Assembly (NCBI GenBank): GCA_003249555.1
Contig: QKIQ01000075.1
Span: 1-42,891, forward strand
DNA from: Clostridia bacterium
Lineage (GTDB): Bacteria > Bacillota > Clostridia > Christensenellales > SZUA-584
Direction of reading: 5' to 3'
Length of the DNA stretch: 42,891 nt
Shown: one piece after another, positions 16,008-23,758 of the stretch
Layout: each line of letters starts with the position of its first letter
Position numbering within the stretch: position 1 is the stretch's first letter
Notes under the pieces: model-generated
Told to the model about the DNA's origin: nothing
The model's database searches: none
The model's input: only the letters and a program-made list of their open reading frames with translations
Translations under genes and position numbers: made by a program

Positions 16008-16706
16008 TCATTGTTTAAGTTTGTTTTTAACGTTTTCTCTCCAGCTAGACAAGCTGTTGGCAATGGTTGTTTTGACTTTGTCGTAATCTCTGTTAACGAG
16101 GCAATCCAGCATTTCCTGATGATGCTCATCCGCTTTTGCAAACAAAGATTCCGTACGTATATTTTTTTCAATTGAATGTTCAAATAATGAGTATATGCCT
16201 TTCACAATTCTCGACAGAAAGGCGTTTTTACAACAATCTGTTAAATACAAATGAAACTCATAATCAATTTCGGCCGCCTTGGATATTTCGCCGTTATTGA
16301 AATACTTTCTCATAAGGTTAATATATTCTTTGAGCTTCTCAATATCTTGTTCTGTTCTTTTGGCAATGGCCAAGCGCAAAACCGCTTCATCAAGCGTTTG
16401 CCTTAATTCAACTATTTCCTCACTTGTACTGGAAACCAAAATGAGATCATATATCATCGAATCAAACATGCTTGGCTTTATTTGAGAACAGATATATGTA
16501 CCGTCTCCTCTTTTAATTTCGACAATTCCTAACGCAGACAATATCTTCATCGCTTCTCTTAAAGAATTGCGGCTTACTCGCAACTCTTCCATAAGAACAA
16601 ATTCACTCGGAAGCTTATCTCCCATTTTGAAATGTCCTGCGTTAATCGCAAATGTGATTCTATTAATGACTTTTTGAACGACAGATTCGCCCTCAATAGG
16701 CTTCAT
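16008..16706 (-). CDS. GntR-family regulator, FadR/FCD subfamily
   Basis: A 232-residue repressor type regulator. The N-terminal winged helix (about 10-75) shows KLPSEFVLMEELRVSRNSLR and EAMKILSALGIVEIKRGDGTYI, the classic GntR signature. The all-helical FCD ligand domain follows, with the metal-binding pattern Asp and His in EIDYEFHLYL and His in DEHHQEML. FCD regulators commonly sense organic acids. The ATG at 16706 is chosen with GGAGA 7 bp before it; an ATG at 16733 has no site. It heads the tct operon, separated by 129 bp containing palindromes, and its own promoter is overlapped by a related repeat, so autoregulation and control of tctCBA and the enzymes are likely. Confidence 0.94.
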   Translation of the reverse strand: MKPIEGESVVQKVINRITFAINAGHFKMGDKLPSEFVLMEELRVSRNSLREAMKILSALGIVEIKRGDGTYICSQIKPSMFDSMIYDLILVSSTSEEIVELRQTLDEAVLRLAIAKRTEQDIEKLKEYINLMRKYFNNGEISKAAEIDYEFHLYLTDCCKNAFLSRIVKGIYSLFEHSIEKNIRTESLFAKADEHHQEMLDCLVNRDYDKVKTTIANSLSSWRENVKNKLKQ

Positions 16707-16760
16707 TGCCACATCTCCAAAATTTTTTATCATATTGTTTCCGGTAAATAATTTTTTTGT

Positions 16761-16790
16761 TGTACGTTGTATGTTGTACGTCCTACGTTT
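16761..16790 (-). promoter_or_regulatory. Repeat operator at the gntR promoter
   Basis: TTGTACG-T and TGTTGTACGTCCTACG form direct repeats of TTGTACGT, ending in TCCTACGT, the half-site of the tctC palindrome. The block begins 4 bp downstream of the -10 element and covers the expected transcription start, a position fit for repression. Confidence 0.6.
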
Positions 16791-16793
16791 GTT

Positions 16794-16822
16794 ATTATAT
16801 GTACATGCTATCTATTTGTCAA
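16794..16822 (-). promoter_or_regulatory. Consensus sigma-A promoter for gntR
   Basis: TTGACA (16822-16817), 17-bp spacer, TATAAT (16799-16794): a perfect match in both elements and spacing. Such a strong promoter on a regulator gene implies tight repression. Confidence 0.88.
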
Positions 16823-16937
16823 TATTTTTTTCGCTGATTTTAATTACCTATATATTATACCGATTGAATTTTGATAATACTATTTCAAAATGCTTTTTTA
16901 TGCGTTACAATATGCCAAGTGTTAATCAATATATTAT

Positions 16938-17921
16938 ATGACAAGGACAGCAAAGATATACATGGGAAGAATGCTTTTTTCACTGGCGATGATCGCCGCC
17001 GGTTTAATAATCGGCAAATCACTGCGCTGGTTTGAAGTAAAAAAGAGACATGGAACGGACGGGCAGCTGCCAAAATATTTGCTGGTTATCCGCACAGTTG
17101 TTCTGCTTGGACTTAATCCGATTGTTGTCGTATCTTCATTCTGGGTGGTGTCACTTAGTGATGCCAGATTATTTTCGCTGCCCATATTTGGTTTTGGGGC
17201 CATGGCATTTGGCGGCGTCATCGGACTCTTGGCGTCTAAAATTCTCAAACATGACAGAAAAAAAACCGGCGCCATGTTTGTTACCGCGTCGTTTACAAAC
17301 CTTGGTACGTTTGGCGGATTGATCTGTTTTGCATTTTTCGGAGAAAAGAGCTTTGCCTTGGTATCATTATATAAGCTGTTTGAAGAAGTTTATTACTATC
17401 TTATAGGTTATCCCATTGCAAAAACGTACGGAACCAGCACTCAACAAAAAAAGAATAAACTCATTTCCATACTCACAGATCCGTATATACTCGTATATCT
17501 TTTCAGTATTGTATTAGGCTGTATACTTAACATCTCAGGGCTTGAAAGGCCACCTGTTTTTGCAAGTATCAACTCAACACTCATTCCCATTATGTCTGTA
17601 CTGCTGGTCTCCGCCGTGGGGTATAGCATGCAGTTCAGCAAAGTCCGGCTATATTTAAAAGAGTGTTTTGTTGCATCTGCCATTAAGTTTATTCTAACGC
17701 CTGCTGTCATCATATTTATATCCGTGATCATCGGTCTGCCCGCTTTGGAAGACAGCCTTGTCTTTAAAGTGGTCGTGGTGATGTCTTTTATGCCCACTGC
17801 GTTTAATTCACTTATACCGCCGCAACTGTACGGTTTGGATAAAGACCTCGCAAATTCCGCCTGGATATTTACAACCGGTCTGCTGATTGTGGTTGTCCCC
17901 ATACTGTCCTCGGTCGTTTAA
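16938..17921 (+). CDS. AEC family transporter (auxin efflux carrier-like)
   Basis: A 327-residue membrane protein with about ten hydrophobic segments. The two AEC halves are visible; the first contains FTNLGTFGGLICFAFFGEKS, the conserved NxG-type turn, and the second ends GLDKDLANSAWIFTTGLLIVV. In bacteria such carriers move malate, malonate or other small organic acids. It diverges from gntR across 231 bp and may belong to the same regulon, although no operator copy was seen close to its start. No ribosome binding site stands before 16938; ATGs at 16962 and 16971 are alternatives just ahead of the first membrane helix. Confidence 0.88.
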   Translation: MTRTAKIYMGRMLFSLAMIAAGLIIGKSLRWFEVKKRHGTDGQLPKYLLVIRTVVLLGLNPIVVVSSFWVVSLSDARLFSLPIFGFGAMAFGGVIGLLASKILKHDRKKTGAMFVTASFTNLGTFGGLICFAFFGEKSFALVSLYKLFEEVYYYLIGYPIAKTYGTSTQQKKNKLISILTDPYILVYLFSIVLGCILNISGLERPPVFASINSTLIPIMSVLLVSAVGYSMQFSKVRLYLKECFVASAIKFILTPAVIIFISVIIGLPALEDSLVFKVVVVMSFMPTAFNSLIPPQLYGLDKDLANSAWIFTTGLLIVVVPILSSVV

Positions 17922-17974
17922 CACAATATTTTCAGTAAGCCGCACTCCAAAACACGCCGCATATTCGTTATTAA

Positions 17975-18013
17975 GAAAGACAAAACACCCCATCCGAATT
18001 TCGAATGGGGTGT
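17975..18013 (-). terminator. Intrinsic terminator of spoIIQ
   Basis: Leftward, ACACCCCATTCG pairs with CGGATGGGGTGT (one mismatch) with a short loop, followed by TTTTGTCTTTCTT. It begins 17 bp past the spoIIQ stop. Rightward, for the convergent AEC gene, no T-run follows. Confidence 0.88.
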
Positions 18014-18029
18014 GTGCCTGTCCAGTTGC

Positions 18030-18740
18030 CTAATTGAAGTATTTAGCCGGGTCCTTATATTCGCCGCTAACGATATACTCAAAGTGCAGATGGTATGAAA
18101 GGTCGAGTTCCTTGGGCATTTCACCTATTTTGCCGATCTGCTGCCCTGCGTTCACTTTGTCGCCTTTGTTAACACTCATTTCACCAAGCCCCTGATAAAC
18201 GGTAACCGCCTTGTTCGAGTGTTCAATTATGATCACACCGCCTTCGGCTTCGTTCGCGTAAACATCCTGCACCGTGCCGGATAGCGCGGCAACCACAGGG
18301 GTATCCTTCTCGGCCTGAATGTCAACGCCGTTGTGTGTCCGCCACATATTCATTGAAGCAAAGAACACGAGCTCATCGCCTGAAAATGAATTAATAATCT
18401 TGCCGTCCACAGGTTTTTTGAGCGATATAGACCCGCTGCCGTTGGAATCGGCCTGCGCAGGCGGCTTGGCGGTTTGTGACGGCAACATGCTTGGCGAAGG
18501 CGATGGTGCCGGTGTCTGACTGGCAGCTGCCATTTCTTCCTCAAGCGAGGGGACATCAATCAACGAAACGTCTGTTCCATTGTCTTCAGCAACGTTCTCA
18601 TCCGCCTGCGGCCATGCCACGAGTGCCGTAATTCCTGCAGCCACCACGCATAAAAAAATCAGAACGTATAATCCTTGTTTCTGAAAAAATGTCTTAACGG
18701 ACTGCTTGTTTATTTTGTCTTTGATGCTCTTAAAATTCAT
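18030..18740 (-). CDS. spoIIQ: Stage II sporulation protein Q (LytM/M23 domain)
   Basis: A 236-residue forespore membrane protein that meets SpoIIIAH across the septum during engulfment and builds the channel or zipper. One N-terminal membrane segment (about 24-43), a Pro/Ser/Thr linker (about 75-100), then an M23 domain. Zinc-site residues are intact: His136 and Asp140 in THNGVD, and HLH at 217-219. B. subtilis SpoIIQ has a degenerate site, while clostridial ones are known to keep it. GGAGGTG precedes the ATG at 18740, and a sigma-F-like promoter precedes that. It lies behind spoIID and murA, the usual order. A generic M23 peptidase is the alternative. Confidence 0.88.
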   Translation of the reverse strand: MNFKSIKDKINKQSVKTFFQKQGLYVLIFLCVVAAGITALVAWPQADENVAEDNGTDVSLIDVPSLEEEMAAASQTPAPSPSPSMLPSQTAKPPAQADSNGSGSISLKKPVDGKIINSFSGDELVFFASMNMWRTHNGVDIQAEKDTPVVAALSGTVQDVYANEAEGGVIIIEHSNKAVTVYQGLGEMSVNKGDKVNAGQQIGKIGEMPKELDLSYHLHFEYIVSGEYKDPAKYFN

Positions 18741-18762
18741 TGTTTCACACCTCCACGCTTTC

Positions 18763-18791
18763 ATCTTTCCCATCTTTGGATAAAAAAATAC
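18763..18791 (-). promoter_or_regulatory. Sigma-F-like promoter for spoIIQ
   Basis: GTATT (18791-18787), 15-bp spacer, GGGAAAGAT (18771-18763). The forespore sigma-F pattern as known from B. subtilis is GYATA-N15-GGnnAnAnT; one base differs in each element. The predicted start lies just before GGAGGTG of spoIIQ. Confidence 0.65.
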
Positions 18792-18845
18792 AATGACGTA
18801 AAAAATGTCATACGGTGTGATGAATACGGGATAATGATGGTATTA

Positions 18846-19841
18846 TTATTGAACGGTGACACCCGTAAAATAGTGCGTCAAAATTTCTATATAATCCGAG
18901 CCTTCCTTGGCCATGGCGTTGGCCCCCGTTTGGCTCATACCTACGCCGTGTCCAAAACCGATGGTGGAAAACATGATGTTATCGTCATCTTCTTTGGCGG
19001 TAAAATTTGTGGAGTTAAGTGAAAATATTTCACGAATCTCCCTTCCGGTAAACATCTCGCTACCCACCTCAATGCTCTGAACGCGGCCGCTTTCAAATCG
19101 CATAATATGGCCGAATAGCGCTTGCTCGTCAAATTTGATGCTCGGAGAAAATGCTTTCATCTTTTCTATAAAATCGCTTCGGCTTAATTCTACTTCGCCA
19201 TAGTAATGAGAAGATGATTCTTCGCCTTCACTTTCAACGCCCACTAAATATGGAAGCGCATGCGGATAAACGTTCTCACTATTCTCAGTACGCCCGCCCG
19301 CTGAGGCATGGAAGAAAACCTGTATTTCTTCGTTATCGTAATAAATCATCTCTCCGCACGTTTCATTCACGGCCGACACAATTTTCTGAATATACATGGC
19401 AGAATCGTTTCCCCAGTTTTCGGCCATTTTCTCCGTGGTTATATATGCCTGACAATGGGTGCTGTCGCAGCAAATATCCGCACCCTGATGAGCAGAGCAT
19501 CCGCCGTGCTTTTTTTTATATTCCGTATAGGTACGCGCTGCAACGGCCTGCGCTTTGAGCGCTTCCATCTCATAAGACGCAGGCATCTCGGCCGCCACCA
19601 CACCCACAAGATATTCTTCCATATGCATTTGTGTGAGCTTACCGTCTATCCATACCGTGATTTGCTCGGACGCGGGCAATTTGGAAATATTGAATTCAAT
19701 GTCGGTTGTATGATCATTAGATGTCTGACTATCGCCTTTTTTTACAGTCAGCGCGGGAAACACAACAGCGAGCAACACAAACACAATAATCGCGGTAATC
19801 AATGCGCTCTCACGGGTTAATCCGCGGCCTTTTCTCCACAA
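18846..19841 (-). CDS. spoIID: Stage II sporulation protein D (SpoIID)
   Basis: A 331-residue peptidoglycan lytic transglycosylase of the mother-cell DMP complex that drives engulfment. One N-terminal membrane helix (about 14-32) precedes the SpoIID domain: MEEYLVGVVAAEMPASYEME, LKAQAVAARTYTEYKKKHGG (Glu in AAEMP is the catalytic acid), the Cys-rich HQGADICCDSTHCQAY zinc-binding region, VFFHASAGGRTENSENV, and GFGHGVGMSQTGANAMA at the C-terminus. Start is TTG at 19841 with GGGGGTG 10 bp upstream, no better start in frame. A close match to a sigma-E promoter stands 27-54 bp ahead, inside the end of murA. spoIIQ follows 105 bp later with its own promoter. Confidence 0.96.
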   Translation of the reverse strand: MWRKGRGLTRESALITAIIVFVLLAVVFPALTVKKGDSQTSNDHTTDIEFNISKLPASEQITVWIDGKLTQMHMEEYLVGVVAAEMPASYEMEALKAQAVAARTYTEYKKKHGGCSAHQGADICCDSTHCQAYITTEKMAENWGNDSAMYIQKIVSAVNETCGEMIYYDNEEIQVFFHASAGGRTENSENVYPHALPYLVGVESEGEESSSHYYGEVELSRSDFIEKMKAFSPSIKFDEQALFGHIMRFESGRVQSIEVGSEMFTGREIREIFSLNSTNFTAKEDDDNIMFSTIGFGHGVGMSQTGANAMAKEGSDYIEILTHYFTGVTVQ

Positions 19842-19867
19842 AACAAATACACCCCCTTGTCTTTAGC

Positions 19868-19895
19868 AGTGTATGCATCCCAGCTTTTATTATGA
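19868..19895 (-). promoter_or_regulatory. Sigma-E-like promoter for spoIID
   Basis: TCATAAT (19895-19889), 13-bp spacer, CATACACT (19875-19868). The mother-cell sigma-E pattern known from B. subtilis is KMATATT then CATACAnT after about 13-14 bp; the -10 matches fully and the -35 in six of seven. Confidence 0.75.
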
Positions 19896-21164
19896 CAGGC
19901 GGGTGATGTTTGCGCCCAGCTTCAACAGTTTGTCCTCAAAGTTTTCATATCCTCGGTCAATATGATAAATATTGTCGATGACGGTTTCTCCCTGAGCAAA
20001 AAGCCCCGCGATGCAAAGCGCCGCGCCCGCCCGCAGATCCGTGGCGGTGACTTCTGCACCGTGCAGACAGCCAAAACCGTTGATATACGCTGTATTGCCT
20101 TCAATTGTGATATCCGCGCCCATTTTTTTAAGTTCTTCCACGTGCAAAAAACGGTTTTCAAAAATCGTTTCATTGACTGTACTTTTGCCTTTGGCAAAAC
20201 AGCATGCCGCCATAAAAGGTGCCTGCATATCGGTCGGAAATCCGGGAAAGGGGGATGAGACAATTTCCATCGGGCAAGCACCGCATCCACGCACCTTCAG
20301 GCTGCCGCCAAACGGAAATATCTCCGTGCCCGCCTCCATCAGCTTGTCGCAGACGGGCTTTAAGTGCGTCGCGTCGGTACGGTGAAGACGAACTTCTCCA
20401 CCGCTTACCGCAGCGGCCAGTATCAGTGTGCCCGCTTCTATCCGGTCTGATATGGGCGTATAGTCCGTACCGGAAAGCTCATCAACGCCTTCAATAACAA
20501 TGCAGCTTTTTCTGTTGTCTATTTTTGCCCCCATTGAAATTAAAAAGTTAATAAGGTCATCAATCTCAGGCTCAATTGCCGCGCCTTCTAAAAATGTGGT
20601 TCCTTGAGCGAGCGTGGCCGACATAATGATATTTTCCGTAGCCCCAACTGACGGAAACCGAAGGTAAAAATGGCTGCCTTTCAGCGGATGCCCCCATGCA
20701 TGAACTTGACCATTGACCGTGACGGATTTTGCTCCCAATGCACGAAACCCCTGAATGTGAAGGTCTATCGGACGTGAGCCGATACGGCAGCCACCGGGCA
20801 GCGGCAAAGTGACGCTGCCCTCCCGAGCGAGCAGCGGCCCCATAAAAAGAATAGACGCGCGCAGACGCTCTATCACGTTCGCTGCAGGCGATGTGGTTCT
20901 GATCGATTTTGTCGTGATGGTTACAGCGTCACCCGACACGCTAACCCGCGCGCCGAACGCCCTTAATAATGTAAACATGTTTTTGACATCGCTGATGTCC
21001 GGCACCTTATGTATGGTGACAGGCGCAGTGGTTAAAAGCGAGGCCGCCAATATGGGCAGCACGGCATTTTTTGACGTGCTGATTTCGCATTCGCCGTAAA
21101 GCGGACCGCCGCCAGTGATTTTGAGCCGCTTGCCCGGCTTTGCCGATTGGGTTAAATTCGTCAT
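19890..21164 (-). CDS. murA: UDP-N-acetylglucosamine 1-carboxyvinyltransferase
   Basis: The first committed enzyme of peptidoglycan synthesis, transferring enolpyruvate from PEP to UDP-GlcNAc. 424 residues from the ATG at 21164, which has AAAGGA 6 bp before it; the frame reaches a TTG at 21182 without signals. Seen are the substrate-binding STSKNAVLPILAASLL, the fosfomycin-target cysteine in LPGGCRIGSRPIDLH (about C126), and the late RAGAALCIAGLFAQGE with IDRGYENFEDKL at the end. The cysteine form predicts fosfomycin sensitivity. Bacillota often carry two copies; the copy next to spoIID is the usual housekeeping one in Bacillus. Confidence 0.96.
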   Translation of the reverse strand: MTNLTQSAKPGKRLKITGGGPLYGECEISTSKNAVLPILAASLLTTAPVTIHKVPDISDVKNMFTLLRAFGARVSVSGDAVTITTKSIRTTSPAANVIERLRASILFMGPLLAREGSVTLPLPGGCRIGSRPIDLHIQGFRALGAKSVTVNGQVHAWGHPLKGSHFYLRFPSVGATENIIMSATLAQGTTFLEGAAIEPEIDDLINFLISMGAKIDNRKSCIVIEGVDELSGTDYTPISDRIEAGTLILAAAVSGGEVRLHRTDATHLKPVCDKLMEAGTEIFPFGGSLKVRGCGACPMEIVSSPFPGFPTDMQAPFMAACCFAKGKSTVNETIFENRFLHVEELKKMGADITIEGNTAYINGFGCLHGAEVTATDLRAGAALCIAGLFAQGETVIDNIYHIDRGYENFEDKLLKLGANITRLS

Positions 21165-21287
21165 ATAAATTCCTTTTTTCAATTATGTACTTATTTTGTC
21201 CGCGCAGTTTAAAAACATAGCCTGAAATATATTGCAAAAAATAAGATACAAGACATGCTTCAATTTTTTGTGTATGATAATGACATT

Positions 21288-21992
21288 ATGAAAAATGATA
21301 TGAAAACGCTGAGTGGCCTTGAATTTCACATACAGCGTAAAAAAATGAAGAATATGCGCATACGCGTGACAGGTGACAAACGCGTCAATGTATCCGCACC
21401 GGACCGTCTCCCGGAAAAACGGATTGCCGCGTTTGTGGCAGAGCATGAAAGTTATATCAAGGAACGCCTCGAATCGGTGGAGCGGCAGCGCAGCCGCTGT
21501 TATCCCAGATCTTACATGAGCGGAGACACTTTTTGCATGCTGGGGCAGCGCTTTACTCTTCGTGTGATGAATGAAGCAAAGGCTTTTTCGGGGCTTGCCG
21601 GCTCGGAGCTTGTGCTTTGCGTACCGCCGGGCGGCAACGCCAAAACGCTGTTTGCGCGCTTTATGACGCGCACAGCCAAGCAAGTCTTTGAAACGAGCCT
21701 GACGGAGCTTACGCCCAAATTAAGCCCGCAGCTTGAAGGAAAAATAAAAATCTCGGTACGCGCAATGCTCACACGGTGGGGCAGTATTAACCCAAAACGT
21801 ATGACCATGAGCCTTTCGGTGCATCTGCTGCGATGCGAAAAAGAACTCATCGATTATGTCATGATGCACGAGCTATGCCACCTGCAAACAGCGAGCCATT
21901 CGCGGGCGTTTTACAATGTGCTTGAAAGCTATTGTCCGAACAGGCGCGCCTTAGACAAACGTCTGGAAACCTATGGACTGGTTGATTTTTAG
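21288..21992 (+). CDS. YgjP-like zinc metallopeptidase (WLM/M48-related)
   Basis: A 234-residue protein of the YgjP (DUF45) family, predicted intracellular zinc metalloprotease. The zinc motif HELCH is at about residues 194-198 with a third ligand His at about 204 (HSRAFY). The N-terminal IQRKKMKNMRIRVTGDKRVNVSAP region and the TRWGSIN motif before the zinc site are family marks; the usual TRWGSC cysteine is Ile here. No good ribosome binding site precedes any start: ATGs at 21255, 21288 and 21300 are possible, and 21288 is taken because it best fits family length. It diverges from murA. Confidence 0.88.
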   Translation: MKNDMKTLSGLEFHIQRKKMKNMRIRVTGDKRVNVSAPDRLPEKRIAAFVAEHESYIKERLESVERQRSRCYPRSYMSGDTFCMLGQRFTLRVMNEAKAFSGLAGSELVLCVPPGGNAKTLFARFMTRTAKQVFETSLTELTPKLSPQLEGKIKISVRAMLTRWGSINPKRMTMSLSVHLLRCEKELIDYVMMHELCHLQTASHSRAFYNVLESYCPNRRALDKRLETYGLVDF

Positions 21993-21996
21993 AGCT

Positions 21997-22024
21997 TTGA
22001 ATCAGCCAAACGATATGGTAAAAT
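21997..22024 (+). promoter_or_regulatory. Probable sigma-A promoter for malic enzyme
   Basis: TTGAAT (21997-22002), 16-bp spacer, TAAAAT (22019-22024), 35 bp before the start codon. Confidence 0.5.
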
Positions 22025-22059
22025 ACGATGGAAATTAAATTTTAAGGGGAAACAATAAT

Positions 22060-23232
22060 TTGGATTACGCAAAGGAAAGCTTAAAGCTTCATTATGATTG
22101 GAAAGGCAAAATAGCGGTTGCGGCGACAGTACCCGTAAAATCGAAAGAAGATTTGTCGCTTGCGTATACGCCGGGCGTGGCGCAGCCGTGCCTCGAGATA
22201 CAAAAGGATGTGGACAAAAGCTACGAACTGACCCGTCGTTGGAACCTCGTTGCGGTGGTGACGGACGGCACAGCGGTGCTGGGGCTCGGCGATATCGGCC
22301 CTGAAGCTGGTATGCCCGTGATGGAGGGTAAATGCGTGCTGTTCAAGGCTTTTTGCGATGTGGACGCGTTTCCGCTCTGCGTGAAAAGCAAAGACGTGGA
22401 CAGCATCGTGGAAACAGTATATCAGATATCCGGCAGCTTCGGCGGCGTGAATCTGGAAGACATTGCGGCACCGCGTTGCTTTGAGATCGAGGAGAAGCTC
22501 AAAGCGCGCTGCGACATACCGATTTTTCACGATGACCAGCACGGCACAGCCGTTGTGACGGCGGCAGCCATGATTAACGCGATGAAACTCACGGGCAGAA
22601 GCCTTAATGATCAGGAGGTTGTGGTTGCCGGCGCGGGCGCAGCAGGCGTGGCAGTCACAAAGCTTTTAATGAGCATGGGACTAAGAAATGTGATTCTCTG
22701 CGACAGTAAAGGCGCCATTTATGAGGGCCGCGAGGGACTGAATCCTTTTAAGCAGCAGATGGCGACGATTTCCAACCGCGAGATGAAAAAAGGCTCTCTG
22801 GCGGATGTGATAAAAGGAGCGGATGTGTTTATCGGCGTGTCTGCACCGGGCATTTTATCTGAGGAGATGGTACAGTCAATGAACGCTGACCCCATTATCT
22901 TCGCGATGAGCAACCCTGTGCCGGAAATTATGCCGGATCTTGCAAAGAAAGCGGGCGCAAGCGTGGTGGGCACGGGTCGCAGTGATTTTCCAAACCAGAT
23001 CAACAACGTGCTGGCTTTCCCCGGGATTTTCCGCGGCGCGCTGGATGTGCGTGCGAGAGATATCAACGACGATATGAAGATTGCGGCGGCATACGCGCTC
23101 GCAAATCTCGTATCGGACGAAGAGCTTCATTCAGAATACGTAATCCCGGCTCCGTTTGATGAGCGTGTGGGTCCTGCGGTCGCCAAAGCGGTGGCACAGG
23201 CTGCAAAAAAAAGCGGCGTGGCGCGTCTGTAA
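22060..23232 (+). CDS. NAD(P)-dependent malic enzyme (short bacterial form)
   Basis: A 390-residue oxaloacetate-decarboxylating malate dehydrogenase turning malate into pyruvate and CO2. It is the compact form without a phosphotransacetylase extension. Seen are the catalytic tyrosine in SLAYTPGVAQP, the lysine in VMEGKCVLFKAF, the metal-binding acids in PRCFEIEE and FHDDQHGTAVV, and the Rossmann motif VVVAGAGAAGVAV. Start is TTG at 22060 with AAGGGG 9 bp before it. It stands alone with its own promoter and a strong terminator, and might process malate brought in by the carboxylate carriers of this region (inference). Confidence 0.96.
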   Translation: MDYAKESLKLHYDWKGKIAVAATVPVKSKEDLSLAYTPGVAQPCLEIQKDVDKSYELTRRWNLVAVVTDGTAVLGLGDIGPEAGMPVMEGKCVLFKAFCDVDAFPLCVKSKDVDSIVETVYQISGSFGGVNLEDIAAPRCFEIEEKLKARCDIPIFHDDQHGTAVVTAAAMINAMKLTGRSLNDQEVVVAGAGAAGVAVTKLLMSMGLRNVILCDSKGAIYEGREGLNPFKQQMATISNREMKKGSLADVIKGADVFIGVSAPGILSEEMVQSMNADPIIFAMSNPVPEIMPDLAKKAGASVVGTGRSDFPNQINNVLAFPGIFRGALDVRARDINDDMKIAAAYALANLVSDEELHSEYVIPAPFDERVGPAVAKAVAQAAKKSGVARL

Positions 23233-23248
23233 ACAGTCAATCGATTGG

Positions 23249-23279
23249 AAGGGTGCAGCTTTAAATGCACCCTTTTTTT
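23249..23279 (+). terminator. Intrinsic terminator of malic enzyme
   Basis: GGGTGCA pairs with TGCACCC around an 8-nt loop, followed by seven T residues. Confidence 0.93.
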
Positions 23280-23365
23280 GTCGGCACTAAACGCTGACAG
23301 TCACCAAAACAAAAACAATCTAATAATATGGTATTAGCAAACATTGAAGAAAGGGAGCAAATGCC

Positions 23366-23572
23366 ATGTCATATGATTGCAAACGAGACAGCCTCCTTTG
23401 CGAGTTGGAGAAGAATATTGACGAATTCGTGTCTGTCACCACATGCGGCGGTACCTTCTGCGGCTTGCTAACAGGCGTGTCGGACGATGCCGTTAAATTA
23501 GTATGCAAGGGACGCATCACAGTCTGCCGCCTTGACGATATCGAAGCAGTGACAATTTTCAGCCGCTGCTAA
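23366..23572 (+). CDS. Small Cys-rich protein, 68 aa, possible Sm-like fold
   Basis: Not recognised as a named family. An AAAGGGAG site before the ATG and a dedicated terminator support it as real. The protein has six cysteines, an N-terminal helix (LLCELEKNIDEFV) and then a run that reads like a five-strand barrel: VSVTTCGGTFCGLLTGVSDD, AVKLVCKGRITVCRLDDIEAVTIF. The pattern of a strand, G-x-F-x-G-x-L, then a V-K-L strand and an I-x-x-V end recalls Hfq/LSM proteins, as in small spore-associated or RNA-binding proteins of Bacillota. The fold is inference from pattern only. Confidence 0.75.
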   Translation: MSYDCKRDSLLCELEKNIDEFVSVTTCGGTFCGLLTGVSDDAVKLVCKGRITVCRLDDIEAVTIFSRC

Positions 23573-23585
23573 GCTAACGGTACAT

Positions 23586-23612
23586 AGCGGCCAGATTTGG
23601 CCGCTTTGTTTT
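23586..23612 (+). terminator. Intrinsic terminator of the 68-aa gene
   Basis: AGCGGCC pairs with GGCCGCT around a 6-nt loop, then TTGTTTT. Confidence 0.88.
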
Positions 23613-23758
23613 ACGGCTAAGTGCTTTAACCAATAATAAAGTTGTATTCTGTCGTCTTGTAACATTTATTTCTATGTTTATTATCATGACCTTACTTACA
23701 AAATTCTTGTCCTTTTATGTTATAATAAATAATAATTATCGCAACTTGGAGGAAACTT

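Noticed and set aside
21183..21683. 166-codon leftward frame opposite the YgjP gene
   Set aside because: The opposite strand encodes a protein with an intact zinc motif; this frame has no start signals or domain.
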